A stretch of DNA of 64,000 nucleotides from Hydrangea macrophylla (GCA_033977485.1 CM066993.1:32342501-32406500), one strand, 5' to 3'; counted from the stretch's first letter, positions 45,204 through 57,067 are shown. Translations and numbers: made by a program. Notes: generated by a model from the letters alone, not told the origin.

Positions 45204-45616
45204 TATTATAATACAACTATTGCAACACTAATTGCAATCCAACTCATCTTAAACTATGAGCCAAGTCATAAATTTCAATTAAGGAGCAATTGAATTAATA
45301 AGTATCGCAATTATAATCCAAATCATTCTACATGATCAAATACATCTTCTTCTCGTTTCTCAACCTAATTCAAACTGCTTCAATATTATTTCAAGTTTTA
45401 CCAAAATTTCAACACGAAAATACTTAACCCCAATCCCCCCCAAGAGCCACTTTCTCTACCCCTCCCCCCAAATTGCCAACCCCCCAAGTGCCACTTTTTG
45501 GCTCTACCCCTAAGTGTCACTTCCACCTCTGTTTTAGCCGTGTGATTATGCTCCTTCCTGCTTAATAACCCTCAGACTTCTACATAAAAGGACTAAACCA
45601 AATAAAAGTGCTGCAA
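45204..45616. other. Spacer without recognised features
   Basis: AT-rich with a C-rich patch at 45430-45540. No gene seen. Confidence 0.5.
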
Positions 45617-45722
45617 GTGAGTGTAGCTCATTTAGTGCTGAGTTATGTCTAAAGCCTCTCCATAACATATGTTGAGTGTTTGACTATAGTCCTTCCCCCT
45701 TGTAATCAAAAAAGACAAAAAA
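45617..45722 (+). mobile_element. Possible degenerate SINE
   Basis: GAGTGTAGCTCATTTAGTGCTG resembles a box A, and GTGTTTGACTATAGTCC, 55 bp later, a weak box B. It ends CCCCTTGTAATCAAAAAAG, a tail typical of some plant SINEs. Too degenerate for certainty. Confidence 0.35.
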
Positions 45723-45821
45723 GAAGTAGGAGTACTACATTAGGGTATATTTAGAAATATTAAAATATGACCAATTCAATCCAAGTCTCACTTTTCACTC
45801 TCTTGTTATGAAAACTAGTTA

Positions 45822-46005
45822 GAGTAATATTAGTCACACTTTGAAATTCACATTGAATTTAACATCTTATATTTTAAATACATGTACCTTGTGCTGTGTG
45901 AATTTTTTATACTTTTTTGTGCACCACTTATGCAGCATAGACTACATACATTTAAAGCTAAGTGTCAAATTTAGTGTGAATTTCAAAGTGTGCCTAACAT
46001 TACTC
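45822..46005. mobile_element. 184-bp MULE-type MITE with perfect 9-bp target duplication
   Basis: Ends GAGTAATATTAGTCACAC and GTGTGCCTAACATTACTC, inverted over about 40 bp (TTTGAAATTCACA). Flanked by AACTAGTTA at 45813-45821 and 46006-46014. No coding capacity. Confidence 0.88.
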
Positions 46006-46014
46006 AACTAGTTA

Positions 46015-46098
46015 GAGTAATACTAGGCACACATTGAAATCCACATTGAATTTAACATCTTATAATTTAAATACATGTACCTTATACTGAGTGAATCA
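46015..46098. mobile_element. Truncated second copy of the same MITE
   Basis: Starts GAGTAATACTAGGCACACATTG directly after the target duplication of the first copy and follows it to about 46098 (ACATGTACCTTA...GTGAAT). It then diverges, lacking the right end. Confidence 0.75.
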
Positions 46099-46873
46099 CA
46101 AAACTAGTAGCTTCACAAACCGAGAACTGTTAAAACTGGTACTAGTTATTCTTTGAATCACAAAACTAAACTTGTTTTACCCAAGCAACCTTATAGTCTC
46201 ATATGTTATTCTATTTTTAAATTGCCTTCTGTCATAATTTTAATTTTTAAAGTGCGCTCTTTTTTATTATCACTTCACACAATGTGAGGGGGACACCAGT
46301 ACTGCATTAAGAAATTTAAATCAGAAGAATTTTTATCCCCCTCATTCTGTGGATGTCCTTCAACTTTGACAAAACTTTTTTGTCGGTCAAATTCTTCGTA
46401 CTTGCAAATATATATATATATATATATGCATGCCAGATACCAAGGTGACTCCAAAGCTTCACCAGGGGCCATAATGGCCATTGCCTCCTTATAAACCCAC
46501 CCTTTGTTTCCTAAGCTATTAGCCGCCCCCGGTAGTGTTTTTGTGACCCTTTCCATTTTTGTTACCACACATGGGTCTCTTGTCTCTCTAGATTTTTTTA
46601 GACTATTCTCATGTGGTGCATGTATGATTATTAAACCACGCCCCATGTTTTGGTTCATTGGCCATTGGGGACTCCCATGCGCCACTTCCCATTAACAAAT
46701 GTAGCCCTAATTTTTTTCCAACCCCTTTTTCTCGGCTTGACTCAAACTCAGCTTCCTTTTTTTCACCTTTATTTTTATTTTTTCTACTTAATAATTGTTA
46801 TAAAGAAAGATTTGATTACCACAAATCAAGAGACTCAAGGTCTCAAATTCCAAGCTAATAAAAATGTTCTTGA
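46099..46873. other. Spacer without recognised gene
   Basis: A minus-strand open stretch (46685-46275, 136 codons) contains a TA-derived IYIYIYI run and has no recognisable domain, so it is not called. GAATCACAAAACTA occurs twice (about 46098 and 46154). Confidence 0.45.
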
Positions 46874-47120
46874 GCCGAGCGGGTTGTAGCTCAATTGGCA
46901 TAGTCTCTCTCTTCCCAGTAGGAAGGGAGAGAGTTTGAATTCCCATAGGGGATTCTAGTGCTTGTCCCCCCAATTATTCTTCAGTCAAAATGAATGGTCC
47001 TTGTTGGGCTTTGCCGTGGGCCAGTGTGAGGCTTTCAGATTGGGTTGGGATTGGGGTGTGTGTGAATGTGGGGTGTGTGTGTATCCGGTCCGGATCCAAG
47101 TAAGTATCAAAAAAATAAAA
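46874..47120 (+). mobile_element. tRNA-derived SINE, plus strand
   Basis: Box A TAGCTCAATTGGCA (46887-46900) and box B GTTTGAATTC (46933-46942) are in proper spacing. The body has TTGTTGGGCTTTG...GAGGCTTTCAG...GTTGGGATT, matching the minus-strand SINE at 40480, and an A-rich tail ends near 47120. TCTTGA before and after may be the remains of a short duplication. Internal pol III promoter, no protein. Confidence 0.7.
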
Positions 47121-47366
47121 AAGATCTTGAAAATTAAAGAAAGTTTAAAAAACAAGGACTAGTGCTAGTCCAAAAACCCAATATCGGAAGTTTGTTATCC
47201 AAATATTACATTTTTAAACGTTTGTAGTTTCAAAAACTCGGAAAGAGCTAACACTTGCCCAACTATCTAAAGTTTACATTTAAACGATTACAACACTCTC
47301 TAATGATTAAAGCATGTAACACATGTTTCGAATCCAAGTATAAAGAACATTACACTATTTTCGAAA

Positions 47367-47513
47367 GGGTAATGCTAAAATGTGCATATAAAGATCTGGA
47401 CCATTTATTTCGGTGGAGTCTGTGCCTGCGTACATGGGACCCATCGAAATTAATGGTCCAGATCTTTATGTACTCACTTTATGTGCACATTTTATGTGCA
47501 TCAATCATTATTC
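47367..47513. mobile_element. 147-bp MULE-type MITE with perfect 9-bp target duplication
   Basis: The left half ATGTGCATATAAAGATCTGGACC pairs with GGTCCAGATCTTTATGTAC on the right. Ends GGGTAATG and ATTATTC. Flanked by TTTTCGAAA at 47358-47366 and 47514-47522. Confidence 0.82.
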
Positions 47514-47522
47514 TTTTCGAAA

Positions 47523-48496
47523 CACATAACTCCACCTAAAAAATGGTTTTGTAGTTTCATGAGCACGACGGCCCGTAGTAGCATATAAATCAAAAGTACT
47601 ATGCAATACATGTTGTGAGTGCAGTGAATGCCATGCAATTTGCCGAAGCAAGATCTAATGTCGCCCGTAGACCTTTCATGACTTTTCAAAATTTCCACTC
47701 TCAACACAACATCCGGGTTATGTGCTGCCAAACATGGGGGCCTTTAACCACCTTATATGGGTCTTTAGCTTATGATTCCAATGGTTTGCAAGACTAGGAG
47801 ATTGAGTTCCTAAGGGATCCATTCTCACTTTCACACCCAAAGCCGAAATTATCTATATTTCAAATCAAATCTTCCTAAGGAGGTTTTTCATGATTTCCAA
47901 TTCACGGAAGTCCCACACATAGAGATCTTTCCTTTTCAAAACCCGAAAGCCCTACACACAGAGGTCTTTCTCCAAATCAATATTTTCGTGCTTATGGTCA
48001 TGTATATATGAAACCATGGTTAAAATGCTTCATGAATAATACATCATCAATAATCCACCAATATTCCGTCAAAATTTGTAACTTAACAAAACATGGAATT
48101 TATATCAATGAAGTTGAAATAACATATCAAAGCTTATAGACATATTTTGAAACTCATAATTAAACACATAAGCACAAAGAACAAATAAGGCACATCAAAC
48201 ACATTAGGGATTAAGCATGTTAATCCGGGATCTTTGCTTATTTGTCGTAGGTTTTTAGCGGTTGCTGAAACTTTATAGATAAAATCATGTATTATGAATT
48301 TTAACATTCTATCAGCGTGAACCTATATAAAACGTGATTTTGCACAACTTTCGTTTTCAAAATTTTCCCAATTCTGCACCGGAACATGATATCAAACTAC
48401 TATTCAAAATCTTGGGTTATTTCAGGTATGACATCATGAATGCATATTGTATCAGTTGTACAGTTGTTAATTATTGACAAAGTGTTAGGAATTTCT
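47523..48496. other. Spacer left of the minus-strand LTR
   Basis: No gene recognised. Two CC[CT]ACACA-AGAG-TCTTTC-like segments at about 47910 and 47950 resemble a degenerate repeat. It may be part of an older LTR, but no boundary is visible. Confidence 0.4.
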
Positions 48497-50611
48497 TGTC
48501 ATAGCGCGGTCCCACAATAGCGGAACCAAAGCCCATGGCACGCCACCGAGGCTAAACAAATTCATTAACGTTCTCAAAAATTAGTTTTAAGAACACACAG
48601 CGGAAAAACAAAACATTTGAAAACTAGCAGTCTAGTCGACTGCACCTCATGCCCAGTCAACTGAGACTGGTCTAGCAGAAAAATGATTTTTCAAACATAA
48701 TCCAGTCAACTGTTTTCTAAGTCCAGTCGACTGGGGCTTCAAATCTTCAATCGACTGGTAAGGTCCAGTCGACTGAAGTCTAGCCTGGACAAAAATATCT
48801 GATTGAAAACATGATGTAGTCGACTGAGTTGGGAACCTAATCGACTGGCTTTTAGTAAAAGGATGTAGTGAGTTGCTGAAAAAGAGGCTCCAGTCGACTG
48901 TTTTCACAACCAATCGACTGGTTTATGACAGCAGTACATTCTGCAAAATTTTCCAAGTTAAAGGTTTTTCTGAATTCAACCAGAATTTAAATACGCACTC
49001 TAAACTCATACCAAAATAATTCCCACTAGATTAACACATTACTAAAACATAATTACAAGAGATTTCTATCTATTACAACATTATGAATTCGTTCAATGAT
49101 TCTAAGTTAAACATAACTAAAAGTCATGAAATTATTCTGACAACATCTCTATTACAAAACTACGGGATAACCAAGATGAGTTGCCTTCTAAGTGAACTCC
49201 CAAACCCACGTGCTCACTTCTGCGATTCCTCGCTAGCCTTAACACCTAGAATGGTTATTTGAATAACCACACATATTCGATTTTTTTAAGTTAACGCTTA
49301 GTGAATAAAGCAACAAATGCACATGAATGATAAGCATGCTTGCATTCACATCTTTGCATTTCATACTAGTCTCTGGAGATCCCACGTGTACGTTCCATAC
49401 TTCCTAATCTGCGACTCCTCGCCAATAAATCCACACGAAAAGGGAAGACCCACGTTTCTTCTCTTCAAACGTGCGACCTTATGCATATAATGGCTCCACA
49501 ACGATGGCTTGATACACGCACTCCTTTGACCCAAATAACAACTCAACATGTTCAAATCACATATCACCATGCTTATGACATAATCAAAACATTTCACTGT
49601 GCTATTGGGCCTACTTATCAATATAATCACCCAATATGAACTACACAATACGTATCTATAAACTAAAACATGCTTTTCATATCAAACATGAATACATTCA
49701 AGAAATCATTCCAAAATGCAAGGTTGAATCACTCATCTCCGAATAACGCTTCTAAAATATAGACCAAGGAAAACCCGTGCATAATGAACATACAGAAGTC
49801 CGTCTAGTACAATTCCTATAGATCAAAAGTCCAAATATCAACTTTTATAAAAAATTCTAGAAACTAACTTTTCAGAAAACTTAGCCAAACAAGGCCTAAT
49901 ATGTATCAAAATGACGGCCTTATCTCGAGGAGTTCGAATACAAAATTTGGTGAAAAATCAGCGGACGAATGGGCGTCGTTTGGCATCGAGAAGATCAAAG
50001 CAACTAAATCTCTCTTTTGGCCTCCTTTGAGTTTTAGGTTAAAAGTTTTATAAAATCTCAAGTCATCTCTATCTATATATAGACAACACTTTTGGAAATT
50101 TTGTTTACCTCCTCGCAAGTTTTTAAAACTCCTAATCAGCCTCCGAAACTTTTTACACAACTAATTTATAGCTTTACAAGTGAAACCTCAAAATTATAAA
50201 AGTTTTTGACAAAGTTCCGTTTGGTTGCTAAAACACAAACTTCTGCATGACTCTTCCGAAGTTGCTAATTAGCCTACCAAATTAATAGCATTTTAATTTG
50301 TCCTTACCAGGATACTAAAATTAATAACAGAAATATATTCTAAACTAGAAAATAATTCATATAGTGAAATACACAGATAACATTTATTTCTAGATAAACA
50401 TTTAAGGTATTCCACAATGACCATCTTAATCCCGGAGAGACGTCACAATATCAAAACATTCACTTCACACTGTCTCAGAGGGTTCTCTTACACAGACACC
50501 TAAATTGACTCGTGAGTCGAAACTCACTCCCACATGTGCCAACATGCACACCACATCATTATCATGCATGGCAATGCAATGAAATGCAATAACACAAGTA
50601 CGGGTGTTATA
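48497..50611 (-). repeat. Gypsy-type LTR, minus strand (3' LTR of a degenerate element)
   Basis: Read on the minus strand it starts TATAACACCCGTAC at 50611, directly after the purine tract TTAAGGGGGAGAGAAT (50627-50612), and ends GGACCGCGCTATGACA at 48497. A TATA box (CTATATATAGA) lies near 50085. The purine tract plus TGTAACACC-type start is typical of plant Ty3/gypsy chromovirus-like elements; here the TG is changed to TA. Length about 2.1 kb. It contains the CCAGTCGACTGG array. Confidence 0.6.
48627..48925. repeat. CCAGTCGACTGG palindrome array
   Basis: Ten or so copies of CAGTCGACTG or close variants (AATCGACTGG, CAGTCAACTG) in 300 bp near the 3' end of the minus LTR. Layout and unit size parallel the TTCGATCGATCGAA arrays, but the motif differs. 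Confidence 0.9.
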
Positions 50612-53600
50612 ATTCTCTCCCCCTTAAGAGAAGTTTTCCCCAAACTTACACCGTCTCCTAGCATGACTTCTCCCACATGCTTCCCAACACTTGTCTTTTT
50701 TGTCACAATTTTCATCTCTCGACTACAATGTCACAACTCACGAGGAAAATAAATCCTCAAGTTCATAAGGAAAATAACTCCTCTGAATCCCATTTTCATC
50801 CACTTAAAGTGTCAAATTGAACACAAGCAACCAATCAACATTACTCCCGAGTAAGAATATCAAGACTCAAGTAGAACACGCTCATTCTTTTACGATAATA
50901 GATTACACCAAAATGTCCCATACTCATTCTATCGTACCTTTTCTAAAACCATATCGAGAATTTGAGTTAGCTCTCCCCACTTTTCTTTCTCTCTGACCTA
51001 CAGTCACTTATAATTGTCTCGGGCCGTTAGCAATTTCTTCTGATCCCATATCTCGAACGGAACTATAATCAAGTACGAACATCCGTACATATTCCATTAT
51101 TACATCAATTCTTCAACCAATTGTTTGATACATCCAAAATTCAATCTCCCATTTTTTTGCAAACCATGAAACCTTTATGTAATACTTACACGCTCAAACT
51201 TCCTTCTATTTCTCACCATATGTCAATGCTTCCCTTCTAAGCTATTCTACCACGGTAACCCTCGATATCTACAAATATCATTTTGTTGTCTCTTTCCATT
51301 CCGACTTTATCAACCAACTCATCAATATATATCCCCATTCATTCAATACCTCTTGAAGTGTCATTCTGGATTCCAACTGCAAATCTTTGATATAACCAAA
51401 CCTCCACAACTATCATCTTATTTACGCGAGCAAGGTCAAAATGTCATAATGTCTTATCCACCAATTAGAATTCCACTTGAACAAACCATCAATTTACAAA
51501 CAAAGAAACCATAAAAATTTCAATCTAAAACTTTCACTAAAATAAATACATTTTCTCCTTTTTGTTTTAAAACACACTTCCCAAATTTCTTTTAACCTTT
51601 TCTTCTATATCACAACACTATTAGTCCAACAACGTCCATCGAAACCACCACAATGGGTAACAGAATTTGATCCACTTGTTACTCAACACTCTTCGTAATT
51701 CCTTCAACACATACTCTTCCTTGTAACATATTCAAGATTATAGTATGATCTCTGATATTCTGTCTCTCTTATTAGTAACCATTCAAATCCGTCCTAGTCA
51801 TGTCTGACCTGATTATCTTTCTATCAAAGACCGTCTCATCAATCTCAATACATCAGTTCACTTTCATCTCATAACTCATGAAAATCATCCTCAACCCTCT
51901 ACCGAAATCAACATTATACATCACTCTTGTTCTCCTCAATTCTTAATACGTATCTCATAACCAGTTCATTTACTTTTTTTTTTTAAAGAAAAAAAAATTT
52001 AATTTCAAATAGCTTCAAAAAATTCACTTCCAGTAGCGATTTTGATCATTACCAAAATAGTTTAAAAGTTCAAAACTTGTGTCCTTCAGACAATAGTTCT
52101 GTATTTCCAGCTAACCATTTCATTCTTCATTTTCTCCTGAACCAACTCCTTACATAAACCAACCTCCATCCTCATAATCCTAATAGTTACTTCCTAGTCT
52201 CTTTTCCATCATTCCCCATACTTCATCGGTCATTCTCTAATAAAAATACCAATATTCCGTTGGTAACTTTCTAACAAGGCATTTACCCTCGATCAAGACC
52301 ATTGCAGTCTTCTCTCTGATTTAACAACTTTCCTTCACCTTTATTCTCGTTCTGCATCTTCCTTCCAATTGTTACATTCACGACATCATAACAAAATAAA
52401 GTTTTCATACCCATTTTTTTTCTTTAAAACAAATTCCTTTAACCATATCCAAGATCGTAATTGAATTCACTTACCACTAGCATCCATCATACTCATACCG
52501 TTCACTTACTCATCAAGTACCATCTTTATGATTTTTACATTCACGTCTTTATAAACCGCCTTGTTTTTGTCTTCCTTTCCACAGAACTCAACATCTTCTA
52601 ATTACTACATCGCCCTTCACTTTCTGAAATGTATTCTCAATTCAATATTCACTTTTCACATCGCCGCCTCCAGTGACAACACGACAATTATCCTACTACG
52701 CACCACTCGTCTCACCTCTAACAAATCTCGTAAATTCTTAAACTTCTCGTCTCACATATTCATTCATTTGCTCTCTTCATCGTTGTAAAGGTCAAAACCC
52801 CAAATAATTTTTACATACACTCTTCTCATTCTCATTCACTGCTACCCACCAATATTCAATCTACGTTTACGTGAAACTCATATCTACTTAAGAACCTCAC
52901 AAGAGTTAGGTCCGCACCGCACCCATCAAAAGTCAAGCCTATATTGAGCTGTTGGCTCTTGGTATGAGCTCACTGTCCATACACCCAATAGTTCCATCAA
53001 TTCCACATTCAATCTAAATCTTGAAATTCACACCAAAAATTCCATACTCAAACCTCAACCCTCTTTTTCTACATTCGTTCTGGCATCATCTTACTTTAGA
53101 GATCAATTGACGTCGCATAACTTATCAAATCTTCGATCGTATTGTCATTGCGGCTATTCCCAAACGCATATCGACCACTCATAGGAAAATTGTCTCACAA
53201 CCCAGAGATAATAGATTCAGTTGAGAGATTCATCAACATCACACAATACTGACTATAAGATAGGTTGAAAGATTCCTCAACCGTTCCCTTTCCCAATATC
53301 GTATTCAACTCCCAATACGTACCGTAATATAGGTTGAGAGATTCCTCAACCATCCACTATCCCAATACCGTATTCAACTCCCAATACTTACCATAATATA
53401 GGTTGAAAGATCCCTCAACCATCTGATACCCCCAATAAGATAGATTGAGAGATTTCTCAACCATCCCATATTTCAATACCATAAGGTAAGTTGAGAGATT
53501 CCTCAACTATACACCATACACAAAATATCTATATATATACACATACTTCCTGACACTTGTTATCCCATCAATTTTACCATCGTCCCCGATATACTCATGC

Positions 53601-54279
53601 CACAATCTCATATACTTATGTCATAATCGTTAAACCACTCCTGAAATGATAACTTCCAACAACCACTTGTACTACCTGTATACGGAAAGTACATCTCTTA
53701 ACATGTGAACCACCATCAAACTTCTTCTACTATTTATAATCTGAATTCTATCTCTACCTCATACTCAAAGAAAACTCGTTCCCATAAGTATTGAAAACTT
53801 TTTACAATTTAAGATTTTAAAAATCAAACGGTTACCAAGATGATATCATCTATCACCTTCGGCAACTCTATAGTGTCCACGGCATACACAATGATTTGAC
53901 CATCATCCAATCTCATATTGTTTGTGGAACTATTCCATAATCACGCATTGAGGTCTTGGTACTAGTGGTGCATTGATATAAAGGACTTCAACCGGTGGAG
54001 CCTGAACATTCATCTGATCTCATTCACATACTACTTGAACAAAATTTCCTACCATGTTCACTAGCTGATCCATTCACGAATGCAATGACAGTTCTCTTAT
54101 CGGATTAGTCATGTGGACAATGTATAAAGACTATGCATTCTACGCCACAATATATATGCGTACAAAACATCATTACCATCAATAAATGCAAACATATGAA
54201 GCATTCCTACAACGACAACAATATTACCATCTCAAACATATACTCCACTCGATGTCACTCCACATATATCGTCACTCGT
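50612..54279 (-). mobile_element. Internal region of the minus-strand gypsy-like element, almost coding-free
   Basis: Follows the LTR and purine tract upstream on the minus strand. No pol domain is recognisable in 3.6 kb. On the minus strand at about 54130-53940 short text (MDQLVNMVGNFVQVV, then APPVEVLYINAPLVPRP) could be a gag N-terminus, interrupted by TGA codons that fit CGA-to-TGA change. If so, this is a large non-autonomous derivative lacking pol. The region is truncated on the right by the copia fragment at 54280. A palindromic repeat lies at 53217-53510. Confidence 0.4.
53217..53510. repeat. Tandem array of GGTTGAGAGATTCCTCAACC hairpins
   Basis: Six units starting at about 53217, 53262, 53331, 53401, 53442 and 53488, each a GGTTGA...TCAACC palindrome with a 6-8 base loop. 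Two ~70-bp periods share the spacer CCGTATTCAACTCCCAATAC; other spacings are 41-46 bp. Confidence 0.9.
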
Positions 54280-55550
54280 TCCATTGCTGCATGCCTAGAT
54301 TATAAGATCTGGCAGATGGATGTCAAGACTACATTCTTGAATGGCAATCTTGAGGAGGATATCTATATGCAACAACCAGAAGAGTTCATAGCTGGTGGAA
54401 AAGGTAACTTGGTATGCAAGTTATAAAAGTCCATTTATGGGCTTAAGTAGGCATCCAGGAGTTGGAACATCCAATTTGACCAAGCGGTCAAGTCATTTGG
54501 TTACATACAGAATCTAGATGAGCTTTATGTATACAAGAAGTGTGAAGGAAAAGTGGTGACATTTCTTGTTCTCTACATTGATGACATTCTACTAATTGGG
54601 AATGATGTAGCGATGTTGTCAATGATTAAGGTTTGGCTAGCTAGTACATTCGATATGAAAGATCTAGGAGAGGCGAGCTATATCCTCGGGATAAAGCTCT
54701 TTCGGGATCGTAACCAAAAGATAATGGGATTATCTTAAGCTGGTTATATCGATAAGGTGTTGATTAGGTTTTTAATGGATAATTCGAAGAAAGGTTTATT
54801 ACCTTTCAGGCATAGTTTAGCATTCTCTAAGGACAAGTGACCTAAGACACAGGAGGAGAGGAATCGCATGGCAGGAGTTCCCTACACTTCAGCAGTGGGA
54901 AGTCTCATGTATGCGGTTATGCACTAGACCAGATATTTACTTTACCATTGGCATGGTTAGTAGGTATCAGTTGAATCTAGGTCCAGAGCACTGGACAACC
55001 GTTAAGCACATTCTTAAGTACTTGAGAAGAACTAAAGATTACATGCTTATGTATGGCAGTAGTGAGTTAATTCCAGTAGGATACACTGACTCAGACTTTG
55101 TGTCAGATAATGATTCGAGGAAGCTGACATATGGACATCTCTTTACCTTAGGAGGTGGTGTTGTTAGTTGGAGGAGCATTGAGCAGAAATGCATTATAGA
55201 CTCAACTACAAAAGCTGAGTATGTGGCAGCATATGAAGCCGCAAAAGAATCTGTTTGGCTTAAGATGTTCCTTATAGAGCTCGAGGTGGTACCAGAGTTG
55301 CTATCATCTATTACGCTATATTGTGATAATAGTAGGGCAGTGGCTCAGTCTAAGAAACCACGGAAAGGGAAAGTACATAGAGCAGAAATATCATCTAATT
55401 CGAGATATTGTTCAATGTGGAGATGTGACTGTCATAAAGATTGCCACCGCTGATAATCTTGTAGATCCGTTTACAAAGGCCTTTCCATAGAAGGTTATTG
55501 ATCGTCATCTAGATAATCTAGGTCTTAGATGTAGTCATGAATGGTTATGA
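54280..55550 (+). pseudogene. copia pol fragment (RT C-terminal part and RNase H)
   Basis: The homology to the pol at 24891-28880 begins abruptly in RT at CCATTGCTGCATGCC and runs to the stop at 55548-55550. YIDDILLIGND (variant of YVDD) is near 54577, and the RNase H text GYTDSDF near 55078. Stops include TAG where LKQAS is expected (about 54448), several others and frame changes. It belongs to the element upstream in the tandem LTR array; its 5' part is missing. Confidence 0.88.
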
Positions 55551-55565
55551 GTACAAGTAGGAGTT

Positions 55566-57067
55566 TATTGGGTTTGTGCCCTCAATCCATTACTTTATGT
55601 ATGAAACATTGACATTTTAATATATGGATATCAACTTTACATTTTATTATGTATGTTTCTTTCATAAGATGATTGTTAATCCTTAAGTATCATAGTATGT
55701 AATTCGTGTATGTATGAGATACATACAAGTGAGATACGAATTACTATCCTTTGATACTTGGAACTTGTCATAGTGGATGATGAGACTGGATACCTCATCA
55801 GGTTTACACTATAGCATGATCAACTACCATTGGATAGAGTAATGAATCTCAATCACTGGAGTATGACTCTTAGTTAATATGCTAGTGCTTATAGTGCATT
55901 GACGGGCCTGAGCTTTCCTATTGACACTTAATGCTATCAACAGTCGATAGTAACTCATAACTTGTATAAGGTTCGTGTTCTTAATCTTGAGACGATTATG
56001 GACACAAACTGAGGATATGACTACTTTGACTTACCAATCAGTGAGGCCTATAGAAGATCAACACCTGGGTATCTTGGGTATGTCATGTGTTCACAGTTGT
56101 CAACATATATTGTCAAGATAGAATCTACCCTCTATTAAAGAGTAAGCATTCCCTTGAGAATGTCACCAAGTTGATTACTGAGAACTATAGTCTTGTTGAT
56201 AAGTAGTTATCAACATGTTTGGTAATCATAAGAGGTGAATGGGACTCAAGGAATACAAGAAATAATCATGATTCAGGTTGACAGTAACAGTTATCCGACT
56301 ACCTGAATATGATTATGAATGCTGATGATAGAGGGACATTAGTATACCATACAAGTCTAGTTATCGCTTCGGATACATTCTTTTACGTTGGAGTCCAGTT
56401 ATCATTTTATAGTGGAATAAACATTAACTGATCAGTTGGTTAGTTTGCTGATCAACGACTTTGGTCATGGGAATTAACAACTGGTCTGAGCCAACAATAA
56501 AGAGCCTAAGAGGTCCCATTCTTAGCTCTGCTAGGATGCTTGGAAAGGAACAAGAGGATTTTTTTATGACGATTTTGATTGATCAAAAAGTCTCGATTGA
56601 TTGAAGTCTTGGCAGTACCTATCGATCAAACATGGTTCAATTGATCGAAGGTTCAATCGATCGAAGCCACTTCGATCAATTGAATATAAGGTTGGTTCTG
56701 GGAATCTATAAATAGGGTAGCTGCGTCCAGAAAAAAGAGTTTGTTGTTTTATTAAATCAGAAGCTGTAGAAACTGTTTTAGAGTTCCCAAACCTTCTTAC
56801 CCTCTCCAATAGAGATCCCACCATCTTTAGCCTCTCCAGGAAGCACTCATAGGAGATATAAGGGTGAAGATAACCTAGTAGAGGCTGCTGTACAATAAAG
56901 GAAGAAGACAATCGGAATTGGGTTCAAGACATGATGTATAATTCTTGTCCCCTCTCGTGTATGCATCTATAGAATTAACGAGTAGTAGATCCGGGATAAC
57001 AATAAGTTTTTTGAAACTTAATCTTTCTGCTGTACGTTTAAAACATTTTTGAAAATATTTTCCTTTA
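55566..57067 (+). repeat. copia LTR (subfamily B), shared between tandem elements
   Basis: Follows a mutated purine tract (CAAGTAGGAGTT). It starts TATTGGGTTTGTGCCC (TG changed to TA) and ends before a primer site. TATA box at 56707-56714 with a palindrome array just upstream (56575-56690). Distinguished from subfamily A by TTACTATCCTTTGATACTTG in place of TTGCTATTCTTTTTTACTTA. It acts as 3' LTR for the left fragment and 5' LTR for the right element. Confidence 0.9.
56575..56690. repeat. Degenerate palindrome array in LTR subfamily B
   Basis: Five or six units such as TTCAATCGATCGAAG and CTTCGATCAATTGAA. More CpGs are lost than in subfamily A. Same place relative to the TATA box. Confidence 0.85.

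Noticed and set aside
46275..46685. 136-codon minus-strand open frame
   Set aside because: No recognisable domain, contains a TA-derived Ile/Tyr run, no codon or splice evidence.
46874..46960. A possible tRNA gene
   Set aside because: Box A and box B are present, but the acceptor and anticodon stems do not form, and the body matches another SINE copy; annotated as SINE.
50628..53200. Degenerate pol in the minus-strand element
   Set aside because: No RT, RNase H or integrase motif could be read in any frame; a profile search would be needed to exclude it.
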